Origin: Georgenia wutianyii
GTDB taxonomy: Bacteria > Actinomycetota > Actinomycetes > Actinomycetales > Actinomycetaceae
Length of the DNA: 64,000 bases
Reading direction: 5' to 3'
NCBI RefSeq assembly: GCF_006349365.1
Contig: NZ_CP040899.1
Span: 744,001-808,000, forward strand
The notes beneath the pieces are model-generated. The model made no database searches, was not told where the DNA came from, and worked only from the letters and a program-made list of their open reading frames with translations. How positions within the stretch are numbered: the stretch's first letter is position 1; each line of letters starts with the position of its first letter. Shown here in pieces: positions 45,354 through 53,204 of the stretch. Both the position numbers and the translations under genes were made by a program.

Positions 45354-46328
45354 GTGAGTGACGTCGTCGTCGGGGTCGACCTCGGAGGCACGAAGACCGC
45401 CGCCGCCCTCGTGAGCGCGGACGGGGCCGTCGGGCCCGTCCGCTCCGCCCCGACCCCCGCCCAGGCGGGCCCGCAGGCCGTGCTCGACACCGTCGCCGCC
45501 CTCGTCCGGGAGGTCGTCGCCGCAGGTGGCACGCTGACCGCGCCGGACGGCACGAGCAGGCAGGTGCCCGCCGGGGCCCGCATCGGCGGGGTGGGTGTGG
45601 GCACCGCCGGCGTCGTCGACACGACGAGCGGCACGATCCTGTCCGCGACCGACGCCATCCTCGGGTGGACCGGCACCGCCGTGCGCGCCGGTCTGCAGGA
45701 GCGGCTGGCCGACCTCCTCGCCGACGCGCCGGTCACGGTGGAGAACGACGTCGACGCGCACGCCGGCGGCGAGGTGTGGCTCGGGGCGGCTGCCGGGCTC
45801 GACAGCGTCCTCATGGTCGCCGTCGGCACGGGCGTGGGCGCCGGCCTCGTCCTGGACGGGCGTCCGCTGCGCGGGGCCCGGCACGTCGCGGGGGAGATGG
45901 GCCACCTGCCCAGCCCCGACGCCGTGGGGATGCGCTGCGGCTGCGGACGCGACGGCCACCTCGAGGCGCTCGGCTCGGGTCACGCCCTCCACCGCCACTA
46001 CCTGCGCCTCGGCGGATCGCCCGACGTGCCCGACACCCGCGCCGTCTACGCCCGCGCCGTCGCCGGTGAGGAGCTCGCCCTGCGCGCCGTGACCGACTCC
46101 GCCCGGGCCGTGGGCCGGGCCGTGGCCGGCGTCGTCACGGTGCTCGACCCGGCCGCCGTCGTCGTCGGCGGTGGCATGTCCCAGGCGGGCCCGCTGTGGT
46201 GGGAGCCGATGGTCGCCACCGTGCGTGCCGAGCTCATCGAGCCGCTCGCCGACGTCCCCGTCCTGCCCTCCGCGCTCGGGCCGGTCGCCGCCGTGCTCGG
46301 CGCGGCCCGCACCGCGCTGCGCGCGTGA
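45354..46328 (+). CDS. ROK family sugar kinase (probable ManNAc/glucose-type kinase)
   Basis: 324 residues from GTG 45354 with GAGAGG upstream. ATP motif VVVGVDLGGTKTAAALV, catalytic END region VTVENDVDAHAGGE, phosphate loop AVGTGVGAGLVLDG. The ROK zinc motif GEMGHLP..CGCGRDGHLEALGSG has His in place of the third Cys. No N-terminal HTH, so it is a kinase, not a ROK repressor. NanE directly downstream makes N-acetylmannosamine kinase (NanK) the best guess, glucokinase the alternative. Confidence 0.87.
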   Translation: MSDVVVGVDLGGTKTAAALVSADGAVGPVRSAPTPAQAGPQAVLDTVAALVREVVAAGGTLTAPDGTSRQVPAGARIGGVGVGTAGVVDTTSGTILSATDAILGWTGTAVRAGLQERLADLLADAPVTVENDVDAHAGGEVWLGAAAGLDSVLMVAVGTGVGAGLVLDGRPLRGARHVAGEMGHLPSPDAVGMRCGCGRDGHLEALGSGHALHRHYLRLGGSPDVPDTRAVYARAVAGEELALRAVTDSARAVGRAVAGVVTVLDPAAVVVGGGMSQAGPLWWEPMVATVRAELIEPLADVPVLPSALGPVAAVLGAARTALRA

Positions 46329-46351
46329 CCACCCTCCGGAAGGAAACCCCC

Positions 46352-47029
46352 GTGTCACCGGTCCTCGAGCGCCTCCGCGGGCGCCTCATCGTGTCCTGCC
46401 AGGCCTACCCCGGAGAGCCGCTGCGCGTCCCGGAGATCATGGAGCGTATGGCGCTCGCCGCCGTCGAGGGCGGGGCCGCGGGCATCCGCGCCCAGGGGCT
46501 GGAGGACATCGCGCGGATCGTCGCCGCCACCGACGTGCCCGTCACCGGCCTGTGGAAGGACGGGGAGGACCCGGTCTTCATCACCCCGACCCTCGAGCAC
46601 GCGATCGCCGTCGCGGACGCGGGCGCGCACATCGTCGCGCTCGACGGCACCCGCCGCCCCCGGCCCGACGGACGGACCCTCGCCCAGACGATCGCCGGTC
46701 TTCGCGAGCACGCCGACGTCCTCGTCATGGCCGACTGCGGCAGCCTCGAGGACGCGCTCGCCGCGGAGGACGCCGGGGCCGACGTCCTCGGCACGACGCT
46801 CGCCGGGTACACGGGGGAGCGGGCCAGGACCCAGGGGCCCGACGTCGAGCTCATCGACCAGATGGTGGCCCGGTGCTCGCGCCCGGTCGTCGTCGAGGGG
46901 CGCGTGCACACCCCGGCCCAGGCGGCCGACGCCATGGGGCGCGGGGCCTTCGCCGTCGTCGTCGGCACCGCGATCACCCACCCGACGACGATCACCGGGT
47001 GGTTCCACCAGGCCGTGACCGAGCGCTAG
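46352..47029 (+). CDS. nanE: N-acetylmannosamine-6-phosphate 2-epimerase
   Basis: 225 residues from GTG 46352 (GGAAGGAA upstream), 23 nt after the kinase. TIM-barrel motifs of NanE: LIVSCQAYPGEPLR, GGAAGIRAQG, GLWKD, VALDGTRRPRPDG, ADCGSLEDALAAEDAGADVLGTTLAGYT, VVVEGRVHTPAQA and VVGTAITHPTTITGWF. Converts ManNAc-6-P to GlcNAc-6-P; NagB at 49232 would act later (after NagA, not in this window). Its TAG shares CTAG with the convergent gene's stop. Confidence 0.95.
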   Translation: MSPVLERLRGRLIVSCQAYPGEPLRVPEIMERMALAAVEGGAAGIRAQGLEDIARIVAATDVPVTGLWKDGEDPVFITPTLEHAIAVADAGAHIVALDGTRRPRPDGRTLAQTIAGLREHADVLVMADCGSLEDALAAEDAGADVLGTTLAGYTGERARTQGPDVELIDQMVARCSRPVVVEGRVHTPAQAADAMGRGAFAVVVGTAITHPTTITGWFHQAVTER

Positions 47030-47823
47030 ACCCTCGCGTACCGCGCGCGGCCGAAGGAGTAGACGCCGTAGGCGGCGATCCCCAGGCCGACCGCCGTGAG
47101 CAGCGCCGTGCCCAGCGGCAGCTCGAGGAGGGTGCGCAGGGCGCCGTCCATGCCCTGCGCCTCGTCGGGGTCGTTCGTGACCGCGGCGAGGACGAAGAGC
47201 GCCCCGACGATGCCGAGGGCCACCCCCTTGGCGACGTATCCGACCCGGCCGGCCACGACGACCGCCCGGCCGGGGCTCCCCTGGAGGTCCTCGCGGAACT
47301 TCTCCTTCCACCCCTTGACCACGTGGTAGCCACCGACGACGAGGATGCCGACGCCGACGAGCCCCACCGCCACCTGCCCCAGCGGGTTCTCCATGACGCG
47401 GGCGGTGAGGCTGGTCGTCTGCTCCGACCCGCCCCCGCCCGAGCCCCCGGTGGCCACCTTGGCCGCCAGGCCGGTGAGGACGAGGTACGTCGCCGCCTTG
47501 CCGGCCGCCTTCACGCGGTCCTTCGTCCCGCCGGTCGTCACCGCGGTGGCCACCTGCCACAGCGTGAGGAGCCCGAAGCCGACGACGATCACCCACAGGA
47601 GGACGGCGCCGACCGAGGTCGAGGCGAGCTGCTCCAGCGCGCCGGACTGGTCGGCCGACTCCTGCCCGCCGGTGCCCCAGGCGAGGGTCACCGCGATCCA
47701 GCCGAGCACGAGGTGGAGGAGGCCACTTGCCGCGTAGCCCAGCCGAGCCCCCACGGTGAGCACGGGGTGGTCCTCCAGGCCGGCAGCGGCCCGGCGCGCA
47801 TGACTTCCGGTGTCGACGTTCAT
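47026..47823 (-). CDS. DUF1206 domain-containing membrane protein
   Basis: 265 residues from ATG 47821-47823. Six hydrophobic helices in three similar pairs, each opening with a GARLGYAASGLLHLVLG, AGKAATYLVLTGL or AGRVGYVAKGVALGIVG type sequence, the triplicated DUF1206 unit. A Gly/Ser-rich loop (GGSGGGGSEQ) separates repeats two and three. Function unknown. Stops in a CTAG shared with nanE. Confidence 0.92.
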   Translation of the reverse strand: MNVDTGSHARRAAAGLEDHPVLTVGARLGYAASGLLHLVLGWIAVTLAWGTGGQESADQSGALEQLASTSVGAVLLWVIVVGFGLLTLWQVATAVTTGGTKDRVKAAGKAATYLVLTGLAAKVATGGSGGGGSEQTTSLTARVMENPLGQVAVGLVGVGILVVGGYHVVKGWKEKFREDLQGSPGRAVVVAGRVGYVAKGVALGIVGALFVLAAVTNDPDEAQGMDGALRTLLELPLGTALLTAVGLGIAAYGVYSFGRARYARV

Positions 47824-47933
47824 GGTGCACAGGGTGGCAGCGGCGCGGCCCGTCCGCCCGGCGACTGCCGGAGGTCGCCCCCCGGCGCGCGCCGGGACTA
47901 CCGTGTCCCTCGTCCCCCGGTCTAGGAGCACTG

Positions 47934-48638
47934 ATGATCCGACTCGCTGTCCTCAACGCTGCGACGAGCCCTCACCGGCTCGGCAACGTCGTCACCGACT
48001 GGGTGGTCACCCGCTTCGGGTCGAACAAGGCCTTCGCCATCGACCGCATCGACCTGCGCGACGTCGGCCTGCCGCTCTTCGACGAGCCGGACCTCCCGCG
48101 GTACGGGCACCACCGCCACGAGCACACCCGCAGGTGGGCCGCGCGGATCGGGGCCGCCGACGCGTTCGTCATGGTGAGCCCGGAGTACAACCGTGGCTAC
48201 TCCGCGCTGCTGAAGAACGCGCTGGACTACCTCGTCCACGAGTGGGCGTTCAAGCCGGTGGGCATCGTCAGCTACGGCTCGGGGATGTCCGGCGGCCTGG
48301 TGGGTGCCGAGGCGCTGCGGGGCGTCCTCGGGTCGCTGCAGATGTACCCGGTGCGCGAGATGGTCGTCGTCCCGTTCGTGACCGAGCAGAGCGTGCGGGA
48401 AGGCACCCTGAGCGCGAGCGAGGGGATGGTCGAGGGCATCGAGCTCATGATGGACGCCCTCGTGCGGATGGACGCCGCGATGCACCTGCTGCGCGCCCCG
48501 AACGAGGAGCTCGGGGGCCAGCAGGGCTCCCAGAGCGGTCACGAGGGCGCGGACACGCGGTTGCGGCAGGGGCGCCCGGAGGCGCCGGACAGCTGGACGA
48601 CGACGAGCGCCCTGGAGCGGCCTCCGGGCTTCGTCTGA
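47934..48638 (+). CDS. NADPH-dependent FMN reductase family oxidoreductase
   Basis: 234 residues from ATG 47934 with AGGAG upstream. Flavodoxin-like: LAVLNAATSPHRLGNVVTDW, VMVSPEYNRGYSALLKNALDYL (the SPEYN signature) and VSYGSGMSGGLVGAEALRGVL. The C-terminal 50 residues are polar and extra. Probable quinone or azo/chromate-type reductase; substrate unknown. Confidence 0.9.
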   Translation: MIRLAVLNAATSPHRLGNVVTDWVVTRFGSNKAFAIDRIDLRDVGLPLFDEPDLPRYGHHRHEHTRRWAARIGAADAFVMVSPEYNRGYSALLKNALDYLVHEWAFKPVGIVSYGSGMSGGLVGAEALRGVLGSLQMYPVREMVVVPFVTEQSVREGTLSASEGMVEGIELMMDALVRMDAAMHLLRAPNEELGGQQGSQSGHEGADTRLRQGRPEAPDSWTTTSALERPPGFV

Positions 48639-48807
48639 GGTCCGCGCGGCCCCTCGCGCTCGTCCCGGACGCCTCGGCGGCGCCCGTGACCCGCGGAAAG
48701 GCAAGGCGAGAACCCGGCGCGTGGAGGCGACAACCTGCGGGGTTACGCCGTAATGTCGGCCCAGTCGCACCCAACAGGGTGTGTACGCCGACTGAGAGAG
48801 GGATTCC

Positions 48808-49092
48808 ATGTCCGTCAACCGCACCGAGCTCGTCGCCGCTGTGGCCGAGCGCTCCTCGCTCACCAAGTCCCAGGCCGACGCTGCTCTGTCGGCCCTGCAG
48901 GACGTGCTTGTCGAGTCCGTCAGCAAGGGCGAGGCCGTCAAGATCACGGGCCTGCTGTCCGTCGAGCGTGTCGAGCGCGCCGCGCGCACCGGCCGCAACC
49001 CGCAGACCGGCGCCGAGATCCAGATCCCGGCCGGCTACGGCGTCAAGATCTCCGCGGGCAGCGCCCTGAAGAAGGCCGTCTCCAACAAGTGA
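48808..49092 (+). CDS. HU family nucleoid protein
   Basis: 94 residues from ATG 48808 with GAGAGAGGG upstream. MSVNRTELVAAVAERSSLTKSQADAALSAL, GEAVKITGLLSVERVERAARTGRNPQTG and IPAGYGVKISAGSALKKAV: complete HU with its DNA-binding arm (GRNPQTG). The long basic C-terminal tail of mycobacterial HupB is absent. TAATGT at 48751-48756 is a possible -10. Monocistronic, with a strong terminator. Confidence 0.96.
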   Translation: MSVNRTELVAAVAERSSLTKSQADAALSALQDVLVESVSKGEAVKITGLLSVERVERAARTGRNPQTGAEIQIPAGYGVKISAGSALKKAVSNK

Positions 49093-49110
49093 CGTCCTGA
49101 CAGACGCACA

Positions 49111-49140
49111 GGCGGGCAGGACGTTCACGTCCTGCCCGCC
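49111..49140 (+). terminator. Terminator after the HU gene
   Basis: GGCGGGCAGGACG (49111-49123), loop TTCA, CGTCCTGCCCGCC (49128-49140) followed by TT; perfect 13-bp stem. Confidence 0.92.
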
Positions 49141-49177
49141 TTGCCATGTCCGCACGTCCCACGGCCCGCAGGGTCAG

Positions 49178-49206
49178 TAGGCTGGTCGCGGGTGCGAGGC
49201 GCACCC
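49178..49206 (+). promoter_or_regulatory. nagB -10 and start-site palindrome
   Basis: TAGGCT (49178-49183) as -10, then GGGTGCG (49190-49196), AGG, CGCACCC (49200-49206): a 7-bp inverted repeat beginning at the predicted +1, 26 nt before the start codon. Same geometry as the palindrome before the ROK gene. Confidence 0.45.
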
Positions 49207-49231
49207 GAACCGTGCGAAGGAGAGGTACCCG

Positions 49232-50017
49232 GTGGAGGTCGTCATCACGTCCGGTGCGCAGGAGAGCGCACAGTTCGCCGCGGACGCAATCGAGCAGCTG
49301 CTCAGCCGCAAGCCGGACGCCGTCCTCGGCCTGGCCACCGGCTCGACCCCGCTGCCCACCTACGACGAGCTCGTCCGCCGGCAGCAGGCGGGCCGGATCA
49401 GCTTCGCCCGCGCGCGCGGGTTCACCCTGGACGAGTACATCGGGCTGCCCGCCGACCACCCGCAGCGCTACCGCAACGTCATCGAGCAGGAGCTCGTCGG
49501 CCGGGTCGACTTCGCCCCCGGCGCGGTCACCGGTCCGGACGGTCTCGCCGAGGACCTGCCCGCGGCCGCCGCGGCCTACGAGCGCGCGATCGCCGAGGCC
49601 GGCGGGGTGGACCTGCAGATCCTCGGGATCGGTACCAACGGCCACATCGCCTTCAACGAGCCCGCCTCCTCCCTCGCCTCCCGCACCCGGGTGCAGCCGC
49701 TCGCGCCGCAGACCCGCAGCGACAACGCCCGCTTCTTCGACGGCGACGTCGAGGCCGTCCCGCGGCTGTGCTTCACCCAGGGGCTGGGCACGATCATGGA
49801 GGCCCGCCACCTCGTCCTCATCGCGACCGGTGAGGGCAAGGCCGCCGCGGTGCGCCAGCTCGTCGAGGGCCCGGTGAGCGCCATGTGGCCGGCGACGATC
49901 ATGCAGCACCACCCGCACGCCACCGTGCTGCTCGACGAGGCCGCGGCCTCCCAGCTCGAGCACGTGGACTACTACCGGGAGACCTACGCGGCGAAGCCTG
50001 CGTGGCAGGGCCTGTAG
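49232..50017 (+). CDS. nagB: Glucosamine-6-phosphate deaminase
   Basis: 261 residues from GTG 49232 with GAAGGAGAGG upstream. VLGLATGSTPLPTYDEL (phosphate site), FTLDEYIGLPADHPQ with catalytic D67, LQILGIGTNGHIAFNEP (catalytic His) and IATGEGKAAAVRQLVEGPVSAMWPATIMQ. Converts GlcN-6-P to fructose-6-P and ammonia. Single gene; nagA is not in the window. Confidence 0.96.
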   Translation: MEVVITSGAQESAQFAADAIEQLLSRKPDAVLGLATGSTPLPTYDELVRRQQAGRISFARARGFTLDEYIGLPADHPQRYRNVIEQELVGRVDFAPGAVTGPDGLAEDLPAAAAAYERAIAEAGGVDLQILGIGTNGHIAFNEPASSLASRTRVQPLAPQTRSDNARFFDGDVEAVPRLCFTQGLGTIMEARHLVLIATGEGKAAAVRQLVEGPVSAMWPATIMQHHPHATVLLDEAAASQLEHVDYYRETYAAKPAWQGL

Positions 50018-50101
50018 CCACCGGCGGCTGTGCCGTAGGCCTCGCCGAACGTCGCGTGCCTCACGGGGACCTCGTCTGTGGCTCGTCCTAGACTGGTCCC
50101 C

Positions 50102-50446
50102 ATGAGTTCCACCGAGCCCCCGAGCCAGCCGAGCGAGCCGTCGACGTCGTCGGGAACGAGCGTCCTCGAGCGCGAGGAGGTCCGCGAGCAGGAGCCCGGT
50201 GACAACGACCGCTACGCCCACTACGTGAAGAAGGACAAGATCATGTCCTCCGCGCTGTCCGGGCAGCCGGTCGTGGCGCTGTGCGGCAAGGTGTGGACCC
50301 CCGGCCGGGACCCCAAGAAGTACCCCGTGTGCCCCACGTGCAAGGAGATCTACGAGAGCCTCCAGGGCGACGCCGGCTCCTCGGGACGCGGCCGCTTCGG
50401 CGGCTTCGGACGCGGCGGCCGCGGCTCCGGCGGAAGCGGAGAGTGA
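50102..50446 (+). CDS. DUF3039 domain-containing protein
   Basis: 114 residues from ATG 50102, 7 nt after TAGACT (50089-50094): leaderless. Core DNDRYAHYVKKDKIMSSALSGQPVVALCGKVWTPGRDPKKYPVCPTCKEIYESL has a C-x(n)-C-x2-C zinc-ribbon-like set. The tail is Arg/Gly-rich (RGRFGGFGRGGRGSGG), suggestive of RNA binding. Overlaps the helicase start, an association conserved in actinobacteria. Confidence 0.9.
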   Translation: MSSTEPPSQPSEPSTSSGTSVLEREEVREQEPGDNDRYAHYVKKDKIMSSALSGQPVVALCGKVWTPGRDPKKYPVCPTCKEIYESLQGDAGSSGRGRFGGFGRGGRGSGGSGE

Positions 50447-52281
50447 GCGCCGGCCACCAGCGCCGGCCGGCCCCGACCACCTCGCAGGCAGTTCCTGCAG
50501 GTGTGTCGACCGCTGCCGCGGAGCACCTCTCGCCCGCCTACCCCGCGCGGGCTGCGTGGGGGACCGCCTCGCGGCTGCGTGCCTGGCAGGCCGAGGCACT
50601 GCAGACCTACCTCGACGAGGACCCCCGCGACTTCCTCGCCGTCGCGACCCCCGGGGCCGGAAAGACGACCTTCGCCCTGCGGGTGGCCACCGAGCTGCTC
50701 TCCCGGCGCGAGGTCACCGCGGTCACCGTCGTCGCGCCCACCGAGCACCTCAAGGGCCAGTGGGCGGAGGCGGCGGCCCGCGTCGGCATCCAGCTCGACC
50801 CGGCCTTCCGCAACGCCCAGGAGCGTCACGGCGCGTCCTTCGACGGCGTTGCGCTCACCTACGCGCAAGTCGCCGCCAACCCCGACCTGCACCGCCGCCG
50901 CACGACCGCCGAGCAGACGCTCGTCATCCTCGACGAGGTGCACCACGGCGGGGACGCGCTGAGCTGGGGCGACGGCATCCGCCTCGCCTTCGAGCCGGCC
51001 CGCCGGCGTCTGGCGCTCACCGGCACCCCGTTCCGCTCGGACACCGCGGCCATCCCGTTCGTCACCTACGAGCGCGACGCCGACGGCGTGCGCCGCTCGC
51101 GGGCGGACTACTCCTACGGCTACGCCGACGCCCTGCGCGACGGCGTCGTGCGCCCGGTGATCTTCCTGTCCTACTCCGGCCAGATGCGCTGGCGTACCCG
51201 GGCGGGGGACGAGGTGAGCGCGAGCCTGGGCGAGCCGCTCACCAAGGACCTCATCGGCCAGGCCTGGCGCACGGCCCTGGACCCGTCCGGCGACTGGATC
51301 CCCGCGGTCCTCGCCGCCGCCGACCGCCGCCTCACCGAGGTGCGCCGCGGCGTGCCCGACGCCGGCGGCCTCGTCATCGCCACCGACCAGACCAAGGCCC
51401 GCGCCTACGCCAAGGTGCTCCACGAGGTCACCGGCGAGATGCCCGTCGTCGTCCTGTCCGACGACGACGGCGCCTCCGCCCGCATCGACGAGTTCTCGGC
51501 CGGCGACCAGCGCTGGATGATCGCCGTGCGCATGGTGTCCGAGGGCGTGGACGTGCCCCGTCTCGCCGTCGGTGTCTACGCCACCTCCAGCGCCACGCCG
51601 CTGTTCTTCGCGCAGGCGATCGGCCGCTTCGTGCGCGCCCGGCGCCGCGGGGAGACGGCCTCGGTGTTCCTGCCGAGCGTGCCGGTCCTGCTCGAGCTCG
51701 CCGCGCAGCTGGAGGTGGAGCGCGACCACGCGCTGGACCGCGTGCTCACCTCGGAGGAGAAGGGGGACTACTTCACCCCGGAGGACGCGCTCGTCGCGGC
51801 CGCCAACCGGGAGGAGAAGGCGAGCGACGACCTCATGCTCCCGGGGTTCGAGGCCCTGGACGCCCAGGCGTCCTTCGACCGCGTCCTGTTCGACGGCGGC
51901 GAGTTCGGCACCGGTGCGGAGGTCGGCTCGATCGAGGAGGAGGAGTACCTCGGTCTGCCGGGCCTGCTCGAGCCCGAGCAGGTCCACACCCTCCTGCGTC
52001 AGCGTCAGGCCGAGCAGGTCAAGCAGCAGAAGCGCCAGGCGGCCGCCCGGGTGCAGCGTGAGGACAACGCCGGAATCTCCGACCACAAGCGTCGTGCGGC
52101 GCTGCGCAAGGAGCTGTCGGGCCTGGTGTCGGCGTGGTCGCGGCGCAGCAACAAGCCGCACGCCGTCATCCACACCGAGCTGCGCGAACGCTGCGGAGGC
52201 CCGGAGGTGCCCCTCGCGAGCATCGAGGAGATCGAGGCCCGCATCGCCCAGCTGCGCAACTGGTTCGTCGGCCGCAAGTAG
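50443..52281 (+). CDS. DEAD/DEAH-box helicase (SF2)
   Basis: 612 residues from GTG 50443 (GTGA overlap with DUF3039). Motifs: Q-like RLRAWQAEAL, I ATPGAGKTT, Ia APTEHLKGQW, II DEVHHGG, III LTGTPFRS, V VSEGVDVPRLAVGVYAT, VI QAIGRFVRARR. A basic C-terminal coiled region (RQRQAEQVKQQKRQAAARVQ) follows. Belongs to the DUF3039-associated helicases; target (RNA or DNA) not known. Coupling suggests the zinc-ribbon protein is its cofactor (inference). Confidence 0.92.
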   Translation: MSAGHQRRPAPTTSQAVPAGVSTAAAEHLSPAYPARAAWGTASRLRAWQAEALQTYLDEDPRDFLAVATPGAGKTTFALRVATELLSRREVTAVTVVAPTEHLKGQWAEAAARVGIQLDPAFRNAQERHGASFDGVALTYAQVAANPDLHRRRTTAEQTLVILDEVHHGGDALSWGDGIRLAFEPARRRLALTGTPFRSDTAAIPFVTYERDADGVRRSRADYSYGYADALRDGVVRPVIFLSYSGQMRWRTRAGDEVSASLGEPLTKDLIGQAWRTALDPSGDWIPAVLAAADRRLTEVRRGVPDAGGLVIATDQTKARAYAKVLHEVTGEMPVVVLSDDDGASARIDEFSAGDQRWMIAVRMVSEGVDVPRLAVGVYATSSATPLFFAQAIGRFVRARRRGETASVFLPSVPVLLELAAQLEVERDHALDRVLTSEEKGDYFTPEDALVAAANREEKASDDLMLPGFEALDAQASFDRVLFDGGEFGTGAEVGSIEEEEYLGLPGLLEPEQVHTLLRQRQAEQVKQQKRQAAARVQREDNAGISDHKRRAALRKELSGLVSAWSRRSNKPHAVIHTELRERCGGPEVPLASIEEIEARIAQLRNWFVGRK

Positions 52282-52308
52282 CCCTCCCGGCCCGGTCCCG
52301 GCGACCGG

Positions 52309-53133
52309 TCAGGTGAGGTCCCACAGCAGGCGGTAGTAGGCGATGCGCTCCTCGTCGGGGGCCGTGCCGTACGCGGCGTAGACCTCGCGGGCGTACCCCG
52401 GGCCGAAGTTCCACTCCGTGCTCCACGCGGCCACCGCGAGGTCGGCCCACGGGTCGGCGACCCCGAGCGAGCCGAGGTCGACCACGCCCACGACGGAGCC
52501 GTCCGCGGCGAGCAGCGTGTTCGGGACGCACGGGTCGCCGTGGCACACGACCGTGCGGACCGGGGCGGGCGGCTGCGCGAGCAGCGCGAGCGCGTCCTCC
52601 GGGGACAGGTGGCGGTGCTCGGGGAACCACGCCTCCGGGCCGTGGCCCGCGGCGAGCCGCTGCCCCGCCCTGGAGACCCGGTCCTCCACCGCCCACCTGA
52701 ACGGGCAGTGGGCCACCGGCAGTGCGGCGTGGAGCCGTGCCAGCCCCTCACCGAGGGCGCGGGCCGCGGTGCGCGGGTCGTGCGTCCAGCGGACGGCGGA
52801 CTCACCGGGGAGGGCCGCGGTGACGAGCCAGGTGCCGTCGTCGTCCCTCCCGCTCTCCAGCACGCGCGGCACGGCCGCGAACGGTGCGGCCCACCGCAGG
52901 CGCTCGGCCTCGGCGGCGAGGTCCAGGCCCTGCGTGCCGCGGGCGACCCACTTGACGAACCGCCCGGCGCCGAGCCGGAACGTCAGGCCGCCGAGCTCGT
53001 TGCGCCACACCGGGACCACCTGCTCGCCCCCCGCGAGGTCGACGACGGCGCGCGGGACGCGCACGTCCCCACCCGGCGGCCCGGCCAGCCCAGGGGGCCC
53101 GCCGGGGGAGACGTCCGCCGCACGGTTCGACAT
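52309..53133 (-). CDS. Aminoglycoside 3'-phosphotransferase-like kinase (APH family)
   Basis: 274 residues from ATG 53131-53133; CAGAAT 6 nt upstream is a weak leaderless -10. Kinase-like motifs: FVKWVARGTQGLDLAAEAERL (ATP Lys), catalytic HGDPCVPNTLLA and metal-binding DLGSLGVADPWADLAVAAW, arranged as in APH(3') enzymes. Base composition and setting match the chromosome, so it looks intrinsic rather than acquired; whether it modifies antibiotics is not shown by the sequence. Confidence 0.85.
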   Translation of the reverse strand: MSNRAADVSPGGPPGLAGPPGGDVRVPRAVVDLAGGEQVVPVWRNELGGLTFRLGAGRFVKWVARGTQGLDLAAEAERLRWAAPFAAVPRVLESGRDDDGTWLVTAALPGESAVRWTHDPRTAARALGEGLARLHAALPVAHCPFRWAVEDRVSRAGQRLAAGHGPEAWFPEHRHLSPEDALALLAQPPAPVRTVVCHGDPCVPNTLLAADGSVVGVVDLGSLGVADPWADLAVAAWSTEWNFGPGYAREVYAAYGTAPDEERIAYYRLLWDLT

Positions 53134-53204
53134 GACCGCATTCTGGCGGGTCCGACCTCGGGCGGGCGAGGTACCGCGGGCACGGGGCCGCTAGGTTGGT
53201 CGCC

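Noticed and set aside
52309..53133. Horizontally acquired resistance gene
   Set aside because: Codon use and G+C match the surroundings and no mobile element, integron or repeat flanks it.
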